Made by a program: the position numbers and the translations under genes. A stretch of DNA of 64,000 nt from Sinosporangium siamense (GTDB lineage Bacteria; Actinomycetota; Actinomycetes; Streptosporangiales; Streptosporangiaceae). Positions within the stretch are counted from its first letter, which is position 1; each line of letters opens with the position of its first letter. Positions 34,387-43,726 of this stretch are shown here, one piece after another. The DNA is taken from the NCBI RefSeq assembly GCF_016863435.1, contig NZ_BOOW01000055.1:18840-82839 (forward strand), read 5' to 3'. The notes beneath the pieces are model-generated. The model had not been told where the DNA came from and made no database searches. It saw only the letters and a program-made list of their open reading frames with translations.

Positions 34387-36006
34387 ATGAGCCGGTTGCT
34401 ACGGGCGGGCGCGATCATGGCCGCGGGGACCATGGTGTCGCGCCTGACCGGCTTCTTGCGCACGGCTGTGCTGGCGGCGGCCATCGGCACCACGACGCTG
34501 GGCGACGCCTACAACGTCGCCTACACCATTCCCTTCATCCTGTTCGACCTGCTGATCGGCGGCGCGTTGAGCAGTGTGGTGGTGCCGATGATCGTGCGGC
34601 ACCAGAAGAACGACCCCGACGGCGGCGTGGCCTACGAGCAGCGGCTGCTGACGCTCGCCACGAGCGCGCTGCTCGTGGTGACGGTCGCCGCCGTGTGGCT
34701 GGCGGGCCCCTTGATCGAGCTCTACACGAGCGAGATGAGCCCGCGCGGCCTTGAGGTCACCACCACGCTGGCGCAGCTGATCCTGCCGCAGATCGCCTTC
34801 TTCGGCCTCGGCGCGATCGCCGGGGCGATCCTCAACACCAGGGACAGGTTCGCCGCGCCGATGTGGGCGCCGGTGCTGAACAACGTGGTGGTGATCGGGG
34901 TCGGGATCGCCTATCTGACGCTCACGGCCGGGCACAGCGAGATCGAGGAGGTCACCTCGGGTGAGCTCGCGCTGCTCGGGCTCGGCACGACGGGCGGCAT
35001 CGTGGCCCAGTCGATCGTGCTCGTGGTGGCGCTGCGCAGGTCGGGGTTCAGGTTCCGGCCGCGGTTCGGGGTGCGCGACGCGGGGCTCGGCGAGATGGCC
35101 AGGCTCGGTAGCTGGGGTTTCGCCTATGTGGCCATCACCCAGCTCGGGTTTCTCGTGACGACCAACCTCGCGACCGGTGCGGGGTCACGGGCGATCGACG
35201 AGGGTGTGATCTACGGAGCGGGCTACACACCGTATAACTACGCATATCAGCTTTTTCAGCTCCCTTACGGAATTATCGCCGTATCGGTGATCACCGCGAC
35301 GCTGCCGAAGATGAGCAGGTTTGTGCACGATGGGCAGTTCGCCGAGGCGCGGGACGCCTTCTCGTCGGGTGTGCGCCTGGTTTGTGCGGCGATCGTGCCG
35401 GCGTCGCTGCTTTTGATGGTGCTCGGCCCGTCGGTGACCGTCCTGGTGTTCGGGCACGGCGCCAACGACGTGGCCGACGCGATCTACATCGGCAATGTGC
35501 TGCAGGTCTACGCCCTGGCGATGGTGCCGTTCTCGCTCTTCCAAATGCTGCTGAGGGTCTTCTACAGCGTCGGCGACACCCGCACCCCGGCGATGTTCGC
35601 GGCCATGAATGTGGCGATCAACGCGGGACTGAGCCTGGTGGCGTTCTACACTCTGCCGCCGGGGTTCATCGTGATGGGCCTCGGCCTGGCGTTCACGATC
35701 ACCTATGTCGTGGCCGCCGGGGTCGCCTGGGTCGTGGCGGGCCGCCGCATCGGCGGGCTCGGCGGGCGTGAGGCGACCGCGGGCCTGTCGCGCATGTTCG
35801 TGGCGGCCCTGCCCGCCACCCTGGTCGCACTGACCGTGCTCTGGGCGGTGGACCGGCTTTTCGGGATCACGCCTCTGAGCTCCGCGGTCGTGCTGGCCGC
35901 CGGTGGTGGGCTCGGCGGGGTGATATACCTCGTGATCGCGCATCGGATGCGCATCCCCGAGGTCAATTCAATCGTTGGAATGGTCGCAGGAAGGGTAGGC
36001 CGTTAA
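34387..36006 (+). CDS. murJ: Lipid II flippase MurJ (MviN)
   Basis: A 539-residue polytopic MOP-superfamily protein that moves lipid II to the outer face of the membrane. The opening MSRLLRAGAIMAAGTMVSRL and TGFLRTAVLAAAIGTTTLGD is the MviN signature; about 14 hydrophobic segments follow, with NYAYQLFQLPYGIIAVSVIT and FYSVGDTRTPAMFAAMNV as family blocks. ATG 34387 has AAGGAG 7 nt upstream; the open frame before it is unrelated. Unlike mycobacterial MviN (Rv3910), the pseudokinase part is a separate gene downstream. Confidence 0.95.
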   Translation: MSRLLRAGAIMAAGTMVSRLTGFLRTAVLAAAIGTTTLGDAYNVAYTIPFILFDLLIGGALSSVVVPMIVRHQKNDPDGGVAYEQRLLTLATSALLVVTVAAVWLAGPLIELYTSEMSPRGLEVTTTLAQLILPQIAFFGLGAIAGAILNTRDRFAAPMWAPVLNNVVVIGVGIAYLTLTAGHSEIEEVTSGELALLGLGTTGGIVAQSIVLVVALRRSGFRFRPRFGVRDAGLGEMARLGSWGFAYVAITQLGFLVTTNLATGAGSRAIDEGVIYGAGYTPYNYAYQLFQLPYGIIAVSVITATLPKMSRFVHDGQFAEARDAFSSGVRLVCAAIVPASLLLMVLGPSVTVLVFGHGANDVADAIYIGNVLQVYALAMVPFSLFQMLLRVFYSVGDTRTPAMFAAMNVAINAGLSLVAFYTLPPGFIVMGLGLAFTITYVVAAGVAWVVAGRRIGGLGGREATAGLSRMFVAALPATLVALTVLWAVDRLFGITPLSSAVVLAAGGGLGGVIYLVIAHRMRIPEVNSIVGMVAGRVGR

Positions 36007-36217
36007 GCCTAAGGACCGTTTCCCGTCAGCGGAGGCACATGATTTCGTGTCCTGCAGACGCAACTACCGAGAACATTGATGTAACGGCACGGCACTAGCA
36101 TGGTGTCCTACATGCGACAAATGGAAGCAGGAGGGGCGTGGGCGGATCCATCCGGCATCATGCGATGCATGTAGTTGTGCCTTCCGTGCGCAGTCATGCG
36201 TCCCGGGTGGAGGAACC

Positions 36218-37741
36218 ATGAGTGCCCCTGCGGTAGAGCCCGGCAGCAAACTGGCCGACCGTTTTCGACTAGAGGACCGGGTGGCGGAGTCCGGCGGCGC
36301 CACCATGTGGAAGGCCATCGACGAGGTGCTCGCGAGGCCCGTAGCCGTACAGACGTTCGACGCCGACTTCCCCCGCATGCACGAGGTGGTCACCGCCGCC
36401 CGTGCGGCGAGCAGGTTGTCCGACCCCCGGCTGACCCAGGTCTTCGACGCGGCCGAGGAGGAGGACCACTGCTACGTCGTCAGCGAGTGGGTCACCGGCG
36501 AGTCGCTGACCGACATGCTGGCGGCAGGGCCGCTCGACCCTGAGCGTGCCGCCGCGCTGGTCGCGGAGGCCGCCGAGGCGATCGCGCACGCCCATGAGGC
36601 GGGGCTGTCGCACCTGCGGCTGCGGCCCGACCGCCTCATCTGGACCGAGGGCGGCACCGTCAAGGTGCTCGGCCTCGCGGTCGACGCCGCGCTGGAGGAC
36701 GCGACGAGCGACGACATGGCGCGGGAGGACGCCGAAGGGCTCGGCCGCCTGCTCTACGCCGGGCTGACCGGCCACTGGCCCGGTTACGAGGACGAGACCG
36801 ACCTGCCCCCCGCTCCCCTGTCCGACGGGCATTTCTGCTCGCCCAGGCAGGTGACCGCCGGGGTGCCCGGCTACCTCGACACGATCACCTGCCGGATCGT
36901 CCTGCCGGACCTGCGCAGGAACCAGCCTCCCCTGACCACTCCCCTGGAGGTCGCCGAGGCGCTGAGCGCGGTGCCGCGTCCGGCCCCCGTGCCGATCTCG
37001 GCCATCCCCCCGGCCGTGGTGGCCCATCCCTCCGGCCCGCCAACCTCCCCGCACCGGGCGTACCAGCAGCAGCAGACCTATCAGCCGGTCGGTTACAAGA
37101 CCACGATGATGAGCGCGCCCCCGCAGCGCCAGGGGAACGTCGTCAACCGGGCGCTCGCGACCGTGGTGGTGCTGCTGGTGATCGTGGCCGTCGGAGTCGG
37201 CGCGTGGACCCTCGGGCGCAACCTCAGCGCCGGCCCCGACCCGACCGACAACAAGGCCAGCGGCACCCCGACCCCTGAAAAAGAGGTCAAGCCTGTCGCG
37301 ATCAAACCGGAGAAGGCCAACCAGTTCGACCCGCTCGGCGACGACGGCGACGAGAACCAGGACCTGGCTCACTTCGCGATCGACGGGAAACCGAGCACGG
37401 AGTGGCACACCCAGAACTACAACAGCCACGAACTCGGCCGGTTGAAGGACGGCGTGGGCCTCATCCTCGACATGGGCAAGTCTGTGTCGATCTACGACGT
37501 GCACGCCACGCTGGCCAAGGCGCCGGGCGCGACACTTGAGCTCAAGGTCGGCGACTCACCCGAGCTCAAGTCGCTCAAGGTCGTGGCCAAGCAGAAGGAC
37601 GCCAGCGGCAAGGTCACTCTGAAACCGGATAAGCCCGTGAACGGCCGCTACGTTTTGTTGTGGTTCACACGCGTTCCAATGGATCAAGGCTATCGTGGCA
37701 CCATCTATGAGGTAGTGGTCAACTCTCCCGGACCAGCGTAA
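36218..37741 (+). CDS. Membrane pseudokinase with extracytoplasmic discoidin-like domain
   Basis: A 507-residue protein. Residues about 12-250 have the Hanks-kinase fold but lack the catalytic residues: the beta-3 Lys is Gln (RPVAVQTFD), HRD becomes HLRLRPDRL, and DFG becomes LGLA. A Pro/Gln-rich linker, a membrane helix (ALATVVVLLVIVAVGVGAWT) and a C-terminal sugar-binding-like fold (DLAHFAIDGKPSTEWHTQNY) follow. In Mycobacterium the matching pseudokinase is fused to MviN and is regulated by PknB and FhaA; here the two are adjacent genes. GGAGG lies 5 nt before ATG 36218. It probably links peptidoglycan precursor export to phospho-signalling. Confidence 0.85.
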   Translation: MSAPAVEPGSKLADRFRLEDRVAESGGATMWKAIDEVLARPVAVQTFDADFPRMHEVVTAARAASRLSDPRLTQVFDAAEEEDHCYVVSEWVTGESLTDMLAAGPLDPERAAALVAEAAEAIAHAHEAGLSHLRLRPDRLIWTEGGTVKVLGLAVDAALEDATSDDMAREDAEGLGRLLYAGLTGHWPGYEDETDLPPAPLSDGHFCSPRQVTAGVPGYLDTITCRIVLPDLRRNQPPLTTPLEVAEALSAVPRPAPVPISAIPPAVVAHPSGPPTSPHRAYQQQQTYQPVGYKTTMMSAPPQRQGNVVNRALATVVVLLVIVAVGVGAWTLGRNLSAGPDPTDNKASGTPTPEKEVKPVAIKPEKANQFDPLGDDGDENQDLAHFAIDGKPSTEWHTQNYNSHELGRLKDGVGLILDMGKSVSIYDVHATLAKAPGATLELKVGDSPELKSLKVVAKQKDASGKVTLKPDKPVNGRYVLLWFTRVPMDQGYRGTIYEVVVNSPGPA

Positions 37742-37755
37742 GCAGGATTCCCCTT

Positions 37756-38400
37756 GTGAACTCTCCACCCGAGATCCCCCCTGCGGCGGAACAGACGGCG
37801 AGGTCCACGCTGACCGACGCCGATCTGCTGACCCGGCACATCACCGGGGATCCGCACGCGTTCAGTGAAATAGTCAAGCGGCATCGCGACCGCATGTGGG
37901 CCGTCGCCCTGCGAACCCTCGGCGACCCCGACGAGGCGGCCGACGCCGTCCAAGACGCTTTTGTCTCCGCCTATCGCAAGGCCGAGAGCTTTCGCGGCGA
38001 GGCCGCCGTCACCACCTGGCTGCACCGCATCGTCGTCAACGCGTGCCTTGACCGCATGCGCCGCAAGTCCGTACGCCCCGTGGCCGACGACGAGCTCATG
38101 GAGGCCGCCGAGCGGGACTCGCACCTACCCGACCAGACGGGTGAGCGCGAGGTGTCGTTGGAAGTCTCCGCAGCGCTCAAGCTGCTGCCCGCCGACCAGC
38201 GGGCGGCCTTGGTGCTGGTCGACATGATGGGTTACTCGGTGGAGGACGCCGCCGGCGTACTTAATGTCCCGAGTGGCACTGTGAAGAGCAGGTGTGCGCG
38301 GGGAAGAGCCAAACTTGCCCCGATTCTTTCGCATCTGCGGAACCGATCCGACCTCACTCGCGTCTCATCCGCGAAGGGAGCACAACTTCGTGACGGGTGA
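37756..38400 (+). CDS. sigM: ECF RNA polymerase sigma factor SigM
   Basis: A 214-residue extracytoplasmic-function sigma factor. Region 2 runs HAFSEIVKRHRDRMWAVALR to YRKAESFRGEAAVTTWLHRI and contacts the -10 element. Region 4 runs LPADQRAALVLVDMMGYSVE to GVLNVPSGTVKSRCARGRAK and binds the -35 element. GTG 37756 follows the pseudokinase stop by 14 bp, and the anti-sigma gene overlaps its 3' end by 11 bp. By place and neighbours (murJ before, trxB after) it corresponds to mycobacterial SigM. No SigM-type promoter was identified here by eye. Confidence 0.92.
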   Translation: MNSPPEIPPAAEQTARSTLTDADLLTRHITGDPHAFSEIVKRHRDRMWAVALRTLGDPDEAADAVQDAFVSAYRKAESFRGEAAVTTWLHRIVVNACLDRMRRKSVRPVADDELMEAAERDSHLPDQTGEREVSLEVSAALKLLPADQRAALVLVDMMGYSVEDAAGVLNVPSGTVKSRCARGRAKLAPILSHLRNRSDLTRVSSAKGAQLRDG

Positions 38401-39376
38401 CACGCATTACGATCTGGAGATCTTGGCGGATCTCGCAGAGGGTCTCCTGGACAACATGACGGCCGGCCAGGTTCGCGAGCATCTCGCGATATGCGATCCC
38501 TGCGGGGAGTTGCTGGCCGATCTCGCGGCTGTCCGTGAAATGCTCGCTGCGACGCCGACTCCGGCGATGCCGATGGGGGTCGCGCTCCGCATCGACCGCG
38601 CGCTGGCTGAAGAGGCCACAGCGGCACGGGGACGCGGAGGCGTCGGGCTGGCTGAGATGCCCGCCATGCCCGACTGGGAGGAGCTCATGCGCGACGCGCC
38701 GTGGGAGACCGCGGCGAGATCCTCCACTCCTGAGCCGGTGGCCGCCGCCCCGGCTCCGATCCGGCCGGCCGCCGGGGCTCCGGTCGCCGAGAAGCCGGTG
38801 GTTGTGGAGCCGGTCGTCGTGGGGCCGGTCGTTGTTGAGGAGCCGGTCCGCCTCGGTGTGGTGGCGGGCGACGGCACGGTGCGGCCCGCCAAGACGGGAC
38901 GCCGCAGAGCCCCCCGGAGACGCACGCGCTGGGTGATGCCCGTCGTGGCGGCCGCCGCGAGCGTGGCGGTCCTGGGCGGCGCGATCGGCGGCGGCCTCAT
39001 GGCCGCCCAGGGCGACCCGACGGCCCCTGCCGCCGGAGGCGCGCCCGTGGCGCAGCCGCAGGCGAAGCCGGGCTACATCGTGACCGACTCGGGCTACACC
39101 TACTCCGACGCCGACCTCAAGGGGCCGCTCAGCGCTTACTTCGCCCCCTCCCCGTCGCTTGCGGGCGAGTCGGTCGGCGACAAGCTGATCTCGTGCGTGA
39201 ACAAGGTCATCGATCGGGTGGGTGAGACGCCCTTCCAGGTGGAGCAGGCGTTCTATCTGGGGCAGGAGGCCTCGATCATGGCTTTCTGGAAGGACTCGTC
39301 CAAGCAGACGGTGCGTGTCCATGTCATGGGCGCACAGTGCGAAACGTTGCGTAAACCCAGCGAAGCCCGCTGGTAG
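38390..39376 (+). CDS. Anti-sigma factor for SigM, zinc-type, membrane-anchored
   Basis: A 328-residue protein. The N-terminal anti-sigma domain has His31-x3-Cys35-x2-Cys38 (REHLAICDPCGELLADL), the metal-binding motif of ZAS-type anti-sigma factors. A Pro/Val/Ala-rich linker (residues about 120-165), a membrane helix (WVMPVVAAAASVAVLGGAIG) and an external domain of about 110 residues follow. GTG 38390 has GAAGGGAG 10 nt upstream and overlaps the sigM end, giving the usual coupled pair. Streptomyces RsmA binds a [2Fe-2S] cluster; whether this protein binds Zn or Fe-S is open. Confidence 0.88.
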   Translation: MTGDTHYDLEILADLAEGLLDNMTAGQVREHLAICDPCGELLADLAAVREMLAATPTPAMPMGVALRIDRALAEEATAARGRGGVGLAEMPAMPDWEELMRDAPWETAARSSTPEPVAAAPAPIRPAAGAPVAEKPVVVEPVVVGPVVVEEPVRLGVVAGDGTVRPAKTGRRRAPRRRTRWVMPVVAAAASVAVLGGAIGGGLMAAQGDPTAPAAGGAPVAQPQAKPGYIVTDSGYTYSDADLKGPLSAYFAPSPSLAGESVGDKLISCVNKVIDRVGETPFQVEQAFYLGQEASIMAFWKDSSKQTVRVHVMGAQCETLRKPSEARW

Positions 39377-39389
39377 GACACGTTTGTTC

Positions 39390-39419
39390 GGGCCCCACCC
39401 CTTGGGTGGGGCCCTTTTT
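39390..39419 (+). terminator. Rho-independent terminator after the sigM operon
   Basis: GGGCCCCACCC (39390-39400), loop CTT, GGGTGGGGCCC (39404-39414), then TTTTT. An 11-bp perfect stem with a T-run, 14 bp past the anti-sigma stop. It closes the murJ-pseudokinase-sigM-anti-sigma unit. Confidence 0.93.
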
Positions 39420-39476
39420 GTGTTGGGGGTCGCCTTTGTGTTGGGGGTCGCCACCGTTCCAGGGGTCGTCCGGACA

Positions 39477-39622
39477 GTACGGCAGTGCCGTACACCTGTC
39501 CTGGGTGCCCGGACCAGATCACTCCGGGCCCGCGCCGTCGGGTACGGCAGTGCCGTACACCTGTCCTGGGCGTGCGGACCCGATCACTTCGGGCCGCGCC
39601 GTCGGGTACGGCAGTGCCGTAC
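39477..39622. repeat. Three palindromic repeat units upstream of trxB
   Basis: GTACGGCAGTGCCGTAC occurs at 39477-39493, 39542-39558 and 39606-39622, in a tandem array of about 64-bp units sharing CACCTGTCCTGGG and CGCGCCGTCGG. Each palindrome can form a 7-bp hairpin. The same core, with GGT in the middle, occurs twice beside parA. The rest of the 460-bp gap up to trxB holds no gene that I can support. Confidence 0.85.
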
Positions 39623-39841
39623 GCCTGCCATTTGATCCCACATGCCGGGCCTGGGGCTTCGCGCATGGATTCGCAGCATGCCTACGGCCGAGGGGCTGAC
39701 TATCCGGGTTCCGCGCTCATGTTCGGTCGCATTTCGTGCCTGGTTCCGGGGGCCGGGAAAGCGGCTGCGACGGGCGGGAATCTCCAGGACCTAGGATCTG
39801 TTGACGCGACTGGCGACAGCAGACAGGAAAGGCGTGGAGTT

Positions 39842-40774
39842 GTGAGCGACGTCCGCAACGTGATCATCATCGGATCGGGCCCGGCTGGATATACGGCTGC
39901 GGTCTACTCCGCGCGCGCCGACCTCAAGCCCCTGGTCTTCGAGGGTTCGGTGACCGCGGGTGGAGCCCTGATGAACACCACCGAGGTGGAGAACTTCCCC
40001 GGTTTCCCCGACGCCATCATGGGGCCGGACCTGATGGACAGCATGCGCAAGCAGGCCGAGCGTTTTGGCGCCGAGCTGGTGGCGGACGACGTCGTCGAGG
40101 TGGATCTCACCGTCCATCCCAAGGTCGTGAAGACCGTTACCGACACCTTCCTGGCCAAGACCGTGATCCTGGCCACCGGCTCGGGTTACCGCGAGTTGGG
40201 CGTGCCCAACGAGAAGCGGCTCTCCGGGCACGGCGTGTCGTGGTGTGCGACCTGTGACGGGTTCTTCTTCCGCGACAAGGACATCGTGGTGGTCGGCGGC
40301 GGTGACACGGCTATGGAGGAGGCGACCTTCCTCACCCGTTTCGCCAAGTCGGTGACCGTGGTGCACCGACGTGACGAGCTGCGCGCCAGCAAGATCATGC
40401 AGGACCGCGCCTTCGCCAACGAGAAGATCAAGTTCGCCTGGAACTCCGAGGTCGTCGACGTCCTCGGCGACAACCAGGTCACGGGTGTGCGCCTGCGCGA
40501 CGTCAACACCGGTGAGGAGAGCGAGCTGGCCGTGAGCGGCCTGTTCGTGGCGATCGGCCACGACCCGCGGGTCGAGCTGATCAAGGGCCAGGTGGAGCTG
40601 GACGACGAGGGCTACATCCAGGTCGACTCCCCCACCACACGCACCAACCTCGACGGCGTGTTCGCCTGTGGTGACGTGGTCGACCACATCTACCGGCAGG
40701 CGATCACCGCGGCGGGCACCGGCTGCGCGGCGTCGCTCGACGCCGAGCGCTGGCTGGCCGCTCACGAGAGCTGA
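39842..40774 (+). CDS. trxB: Thioredoxin reductase
   Basis: A 310-residue FAD/NADPH enzyme that recharges thioredoxin. The FAD motif is [16 protein letters not shown], the redox pair lies in [11 protein letters not shown], the NADPH motif is [16 protein letters not shown], and the C-terminal FAD motif is [23 protein letters not shown] 39842 is where the family begins; the open frame before it runs through palindromic repeats and is not coding. TrxA follows by 59 bp, the usual pair. In Streptomyces trxBA responds to disulfide stress; no such promoter was verified here. Confidence 0.97.
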   Translation: MSDVRNVIIIGSGPAGYTAAVYSARADLKPLVFEGSVTAGGALMNTTEVENFPGFPDAIMGPDLMDSMRKQAERFGAELVADDVVEVDLTVHPKVVKTVTDTFLAKTVILATGSGYRELGVPNEKRLSGHGVSWCATCDGFFFRDKDIVVVGGGDTAMEEATFLTRFAKSVTVVHRRDELRASKIMQDRAFANEKIKFAWNSEVVDVLGDNQVTGVRLRDVNTGEESELAVSGLFVAIGHDPRVELIKGQVELDDEGYIQVDSPTTRTNLDGVFACGDVVDHIYRQAITAAGTGCAASLDAERWLAAHES

Positions 40775-40833
40775 GCGCTCCAGAGAGCCAGGCCGTGCCA
40801 TCTGCTTCACCAAGCCAATCAGAGGAGAACACC

Positions 40834-41157
40834 GTGGGCGAAATCAAGGTCGTGACCGATAAGACGTTCAACGCCGAGGTGCTGCAGAGCGACAAGCCGG
40901 TTCTTGTCGACTTCTGGGCTGAATGGTGCGGTCCGTGCCGTCAGGTGGCGCCGGTCCTGGAGGAGATCTCGCGCGAGCAGGCCGACAAGCTGACCATCGT
41001 GAAGCTCAATGTCGACGAAAACCCGCAGACGGCGCGTGATTTCGGTGTGCTCCAACTGCCGACGCTGAACGTCTACAAGGGTGGAGAGGTCGTCAAGCAG
41101 ATTATCGGTGCTAAGCCGAAGGCCATGCTGCTTCGCGAGCTTGAGGGCATCATCTAG
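40834..41157 (+). CDS. trxA: Thioredoxin
   Basis: A 107-residue disulfide reductase with the classic active site FWAEWCGPCRQVAPVLEEIS and the cis-Pro loop LQLPTLNVYKGGEVVKQIIG. GTG 40834 has AGAGGAG 7 nt upstream; an in-frame ATG at 40795 lacks one. It is reduced by TrxB encoded immediately upstream. The length is standard. Confidence 0.97.
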   Translation: MGEIKVVTDKTFNAEVLQSDKPVLVDFWAEWCGPCRQVAPVLEEISREQADKLTIVKLNVDENPQTARDFGVLQLPTLNVYKGGEVVKQIIGAKPKAMLLRELEGII

Positions 41158-41325
41158 TCCGTCCAGGTGGCAGAGCCCCGCCGGACGCAGCGCATCGGAC
41201 GGCCCGCTGGCTGGGCCGGTCGCGGTGGCGGGCGCCGGCTGGGCACTCCACGCGGGCGGGCCGGACACGCCCCCTGCGGCGTCAGCCGTACCACCGCTCC
41301 TTTCGGGCGGCACCCCACCCCAACG

Positions 41326-41359
41326 AGAAGCCCCCTTACCGGCCGGTAAGGGGGCTTCT
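41326..41359. terminator. Perfect 34-bp palindromic terminator after trxA
   Basis: AGAAGCCCCCTTACCGG and its exact complement at 41326-41359 form a 17-bp stem (in practice with a small GGCC-side loop). It lies between trxA and the convergent acetyltransferase gene and can act in both directions. It begins about 170 bp past the trxA stop. Confidence 0.85.
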
Positions 41360-41503
41360 GGTCGTTTACCCGCTCGTGCTTATTTACCTGGTTCTGGTCA
41401 TTTGCCCCATGCGTCACATGGCTTCATCAGGCACACATAGCTCCCTAAGGGGCTGAGAGCCCCCCAGGCGGGACACAGAGCCCTCTCTCGACTCGCGGGA
41501 CCC

Positions 41504-42274
41504 CTAGACGGGACGCAGAGCCCTCTCTGGGCTCATGGAGCCCAGCAAACGCTCCAGGGCCACCTCGACGTCCTCACGCCACGAGATGGCGGTCTTCAAC
41601 TCCAGGCGCAGCCGGGGGAAGCGCAGATGGGGGCGGACAGTCTTGAAGCCCACCGAAAGCAAATATTCAGCGGGGATCATGCAGTGGGGCTGCTCCCACT
41701 TCAGATCACCGAATGCCTCGATCGCCCGCACGCCCCGGCGCGTAAGGTCCTTGGCGACCCCCTGGACCAGCATGCGGCCGAGCCCGCCGCCGGAGAACTC
41801 GGGGATGATGTGCGCGGTGGTCAGCAACACCGCGTCGGCGCTCACCGGCGAGGTCGGGAAGGCCACCGAGCGCGGGAGGTAGAGCGGGGGCGCATAGAGC
41901 ACAAACCCTGCCGCGACCCCATCGACATAGGCGATCTTCCCGCAACTCCCCCATTCCAGGAGTGTCGCGGAGATCCACGCTTCCTTCTCCAGGCCGGGGT
42001 CACCCATCTCAGCCGCGCGATCGCCGCTGACGGGGTCCAACTCCCAGAAGACGCACCGCCTGCACCGGCGCGGCAGATCGTCAAGATTGTCCAGAGTGAC
42101 GTTGGCCAGCCGACGCGACAACTTGCAGGCCCCAATCGTGACAAAGGGTCTTTGCGGAAAACCGTGCGAATACGGCCTCCCCAGTCTGGCATCGTAGCTC
42201 AGTGACAGCGGCGCAGCAGGTGCTGTGCCGGGTGCGTTGGGCATCGACTTCGCCAAGGGGCGGACAAAACGCAT
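41504..42274 (-). CDS. GNAT family N-acetyltransferase
   Basis: A protein of up to 256 residues with the GNAT fold: LLTTAHIIPEFSGGGLGRML is motif A, where acetyl-CoA pyrophosphate binds, and LTRRGVRAIEAFG follows. Before it lies a CRRCVFWELDP segment, a Cys pair plus aromatic stretch seen in the GNAT protein commonly encoded between trxA and parB in Streptomyces. The first 50 residues are weakly family-like and no ribosome site is seen, so the start at ATG 42274 is uncertain (ATG 42244 is an alternative). The substrate is unknown. Confidence 0.75.
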   Translation of the reverse strand: MRFVRPLAKSMPNAPGTAPAAPLSLSYDARLGRPYSHGFPQRPFVTIGACKLSRRLANVTLDNLDDLPRRCRRCVFWELDPVSGDRAAEMGDPGLEKEAWISATLLEWGSCGKIAYVDGVAAGFVLYAPPLYLPRSVAFPTSPVSADAVLLTTAHIIPEFSGGGLGRMLVQGVAKDLTRRGVRAIEAFGDLKWEQPHCMIPAEYLLSVGFKTVRPHLRFPRLRLELKTAISWREDVEVALERLLGSMSPERALRPV

Positions 42275-42326
42275 GAACGATGCTGACGTACCCTGTTTTT
42301 CAAGCGACTGACCTAGGAGGTGGACC

Positions 42327-43652
42327 GTGACGCAAGAGTCGGATCACGGTCGGATGCCCGCGACGCAAGGTTCGCGCATTGACGCCTACGTCGATCGGTA
42401 TGCCGCACGAGCTACCGGGATGGTCGCATCCGAGATCCGAGCTCTTTTCTCCGTCGCATCGAGGCCCGAGGTGGTCTCGCTCGCCGGCGGCATGCCGTAC
42501 GTCACGGCCCTTCCCCTCGACGTGGTCGGCGAACTCGTCTCCGACCTGGTAGCCAAGCGTGGCCCCGTCGCGCTGCAATACGGCAGCGGCCAGGGCGATC
42601 CGCATCTGCGGGAGCAGATCTGCGAGGTCATGCGCCTGGAGGGCATCGAGTCCGGGCCGGACGACGTCGTGGTCACCGTCGGTTCGCAGCAGGCGCTCGA
42701 CCTGATCACCCGGATCTTCATCGACCCCGGGGACGTGGTCCTCGCCGAGGGGCCCTCTTATGTGGGGGCGTTGGGCACTTTTAGCGCCTACCAGGCAAAA
42801 GTCGTGCATATCGCCATGGACGATGAGGGAATCATTCCCGAATCCCTCGCACAAACCATCTACGCTCTCCAGACCGCGGGTAGCCGGATTAAGTTCCTTT
42901 ACACCGTTCCCACCTTCCAGAATCCGGCAGGTGTGACGCTCAGCGTGGCGAGGCGCCGGCAGGTGCTGGAGATCTGCCAGCGTGCCGGGATCTTGATCAT
43001 CGAGGACAATCCATACGGCCTGCTCGGCTTCGACGGCGACCCCATGCGGGCGCTGCGCGCCGACAACGCCGACGGGGTCGTCTACCTCGGTTCCTTCTCC
43101 AAGACGCTGGCCCCGGGCTTCCGGGTGGGCTGGGCGCTCGCGCCGCACGCGATCAGGGAGAAACTCGTGCTGGCCATGGAGTCGGCCGTGCTCTCCCACT
43201 CGTCGTTCACCCAGCTCGCGGTGGGGCAATACCTCGCGACACAGCCGTGGCGGGAGCAGATTAAAACTTTCCGCGAGCTTTATCGTGAGCGCCGCGACGC
43301 CCTACTCGACGCACTTGAGGCGGTTATGCCCGCCGGGTGCACCTGGACCCGCCCAAGAGGCGGGTTCTTCGTGTGGATGACCTTGCCCGAGGGGCTTGAC
43401 TCCAAGGCGATCCTCCCCCGTGCGGTCTCCGAACGGGTGGCTTTTGTGCCCGGCACCGGATTCTTCACGGATGGTGGGGGCGCAAGGCATATGCGATTGT
43501 CCTACTGTTATCCGGAGCCCGACCGCATTCGGGAAGGCGTCCGCCGTCTCGCCCGAGTGATCGAGCAGGAAATGCGGCTCCGCGACACGTTCGGCACCAG
43601 CTCGGCCCCCGACCACGGCGGCGTCGACACACCGGGACCGGACCTCGCCTGA
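42327..43652 (+). CDS. PLP-dependent aminotransferase, class I/II
   Basis: A 441-residue fold-type I aminotransferase resembling the 2-aminoadipate/LysN or MocR-catalytic group but without a DNA-binding domain. Motifs are VSLAGGMPYVTALPLDVVGE, LQYGSGQGDPHLREQICEVM, FLYTVPTFQNPAGVTLSVAR, the Asp/Tyr region IIEDNPYGLLGFDG, and the PLP Lys in YLGSFSKTLAPGFRVGW. GTG 42327 has AGGAGG about 8 nt upstream. Its last codons and terminator occur again, degraded and inverted, twice between dnaA and oriC. The amino acid specificity is unknown. Confidence 0.9.
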   Translation: MTQESDHGRMPATQGSRIDAYVDRYAARATGMVASEIRALFSVASRPEVVSLAGGMPYVTALPLDVVGELVSDLVAKRGPVALQYGSGQGDPHLREQICEVMRLEGIESGPDDVVVTVGSQQALDLITRIFIDPGDVVLAEGPSYVGALGTFSAYQAKVVHIAMDDEGIIPESLAQTIYALQTAGSRIKFLYTVPTFQNPAGVTLSVARRRQVLEICQRAGILIIEDNPYGLLGFDGDPMRALRADNADGVVYLGSFSKTLAPGFRVGWALAPHAIREKLVLAMESAVLSHSSFTQLAVGQYLATQPWREQIKTFRELYRERRDALLDALEAVMPAGCTWTRPRGGFFVWMTLPEGLDSKAILPRAVSERVAFVPGTGFFTDGGGARHMRLSYCYPEPDRIREGVRRLARVIEQEMRLRDTFGTSSAPDHGGVDTPGPDLA

Positions 43653-43662
43653 GATGCTGTAC

Positions 43663-43696
43663 GGCTGACGCCTTCCCACGTGGGAAGGCGTCAGCC
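43663..43696. terminator. 34-bp perfect palindrome between the aminotransferase and ddl genes
   Basis: GGCTGACGCCTTCCCAC at 43663-43679 pairs perfectly with 43680-43696. It lies 10 bp after the aminotransferase stop and 30 bp before the ddl start. It is most likely a terminator or attenuator. Half of it recurs in the dnaA-oriC interval. Confidence 0.8.
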
Positions 43697-43726
43697 GCTC
43701 GCATTTGTCTGAGAGAGAGGTCCCCT

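Noticed and set aside
32100..34493. A 797-codon minus-strand frame opposite the DUF6049 gene
   Set aside because: Shadow of a conserved, syntenic gene; the peptide is Arg/His/Gly-rich.
39485..39841. N-terminal extension of thioredoxin reductase
   Set aside because: The extra frame crosses palindromic repeats; GTG 39842 starts the standard protein.
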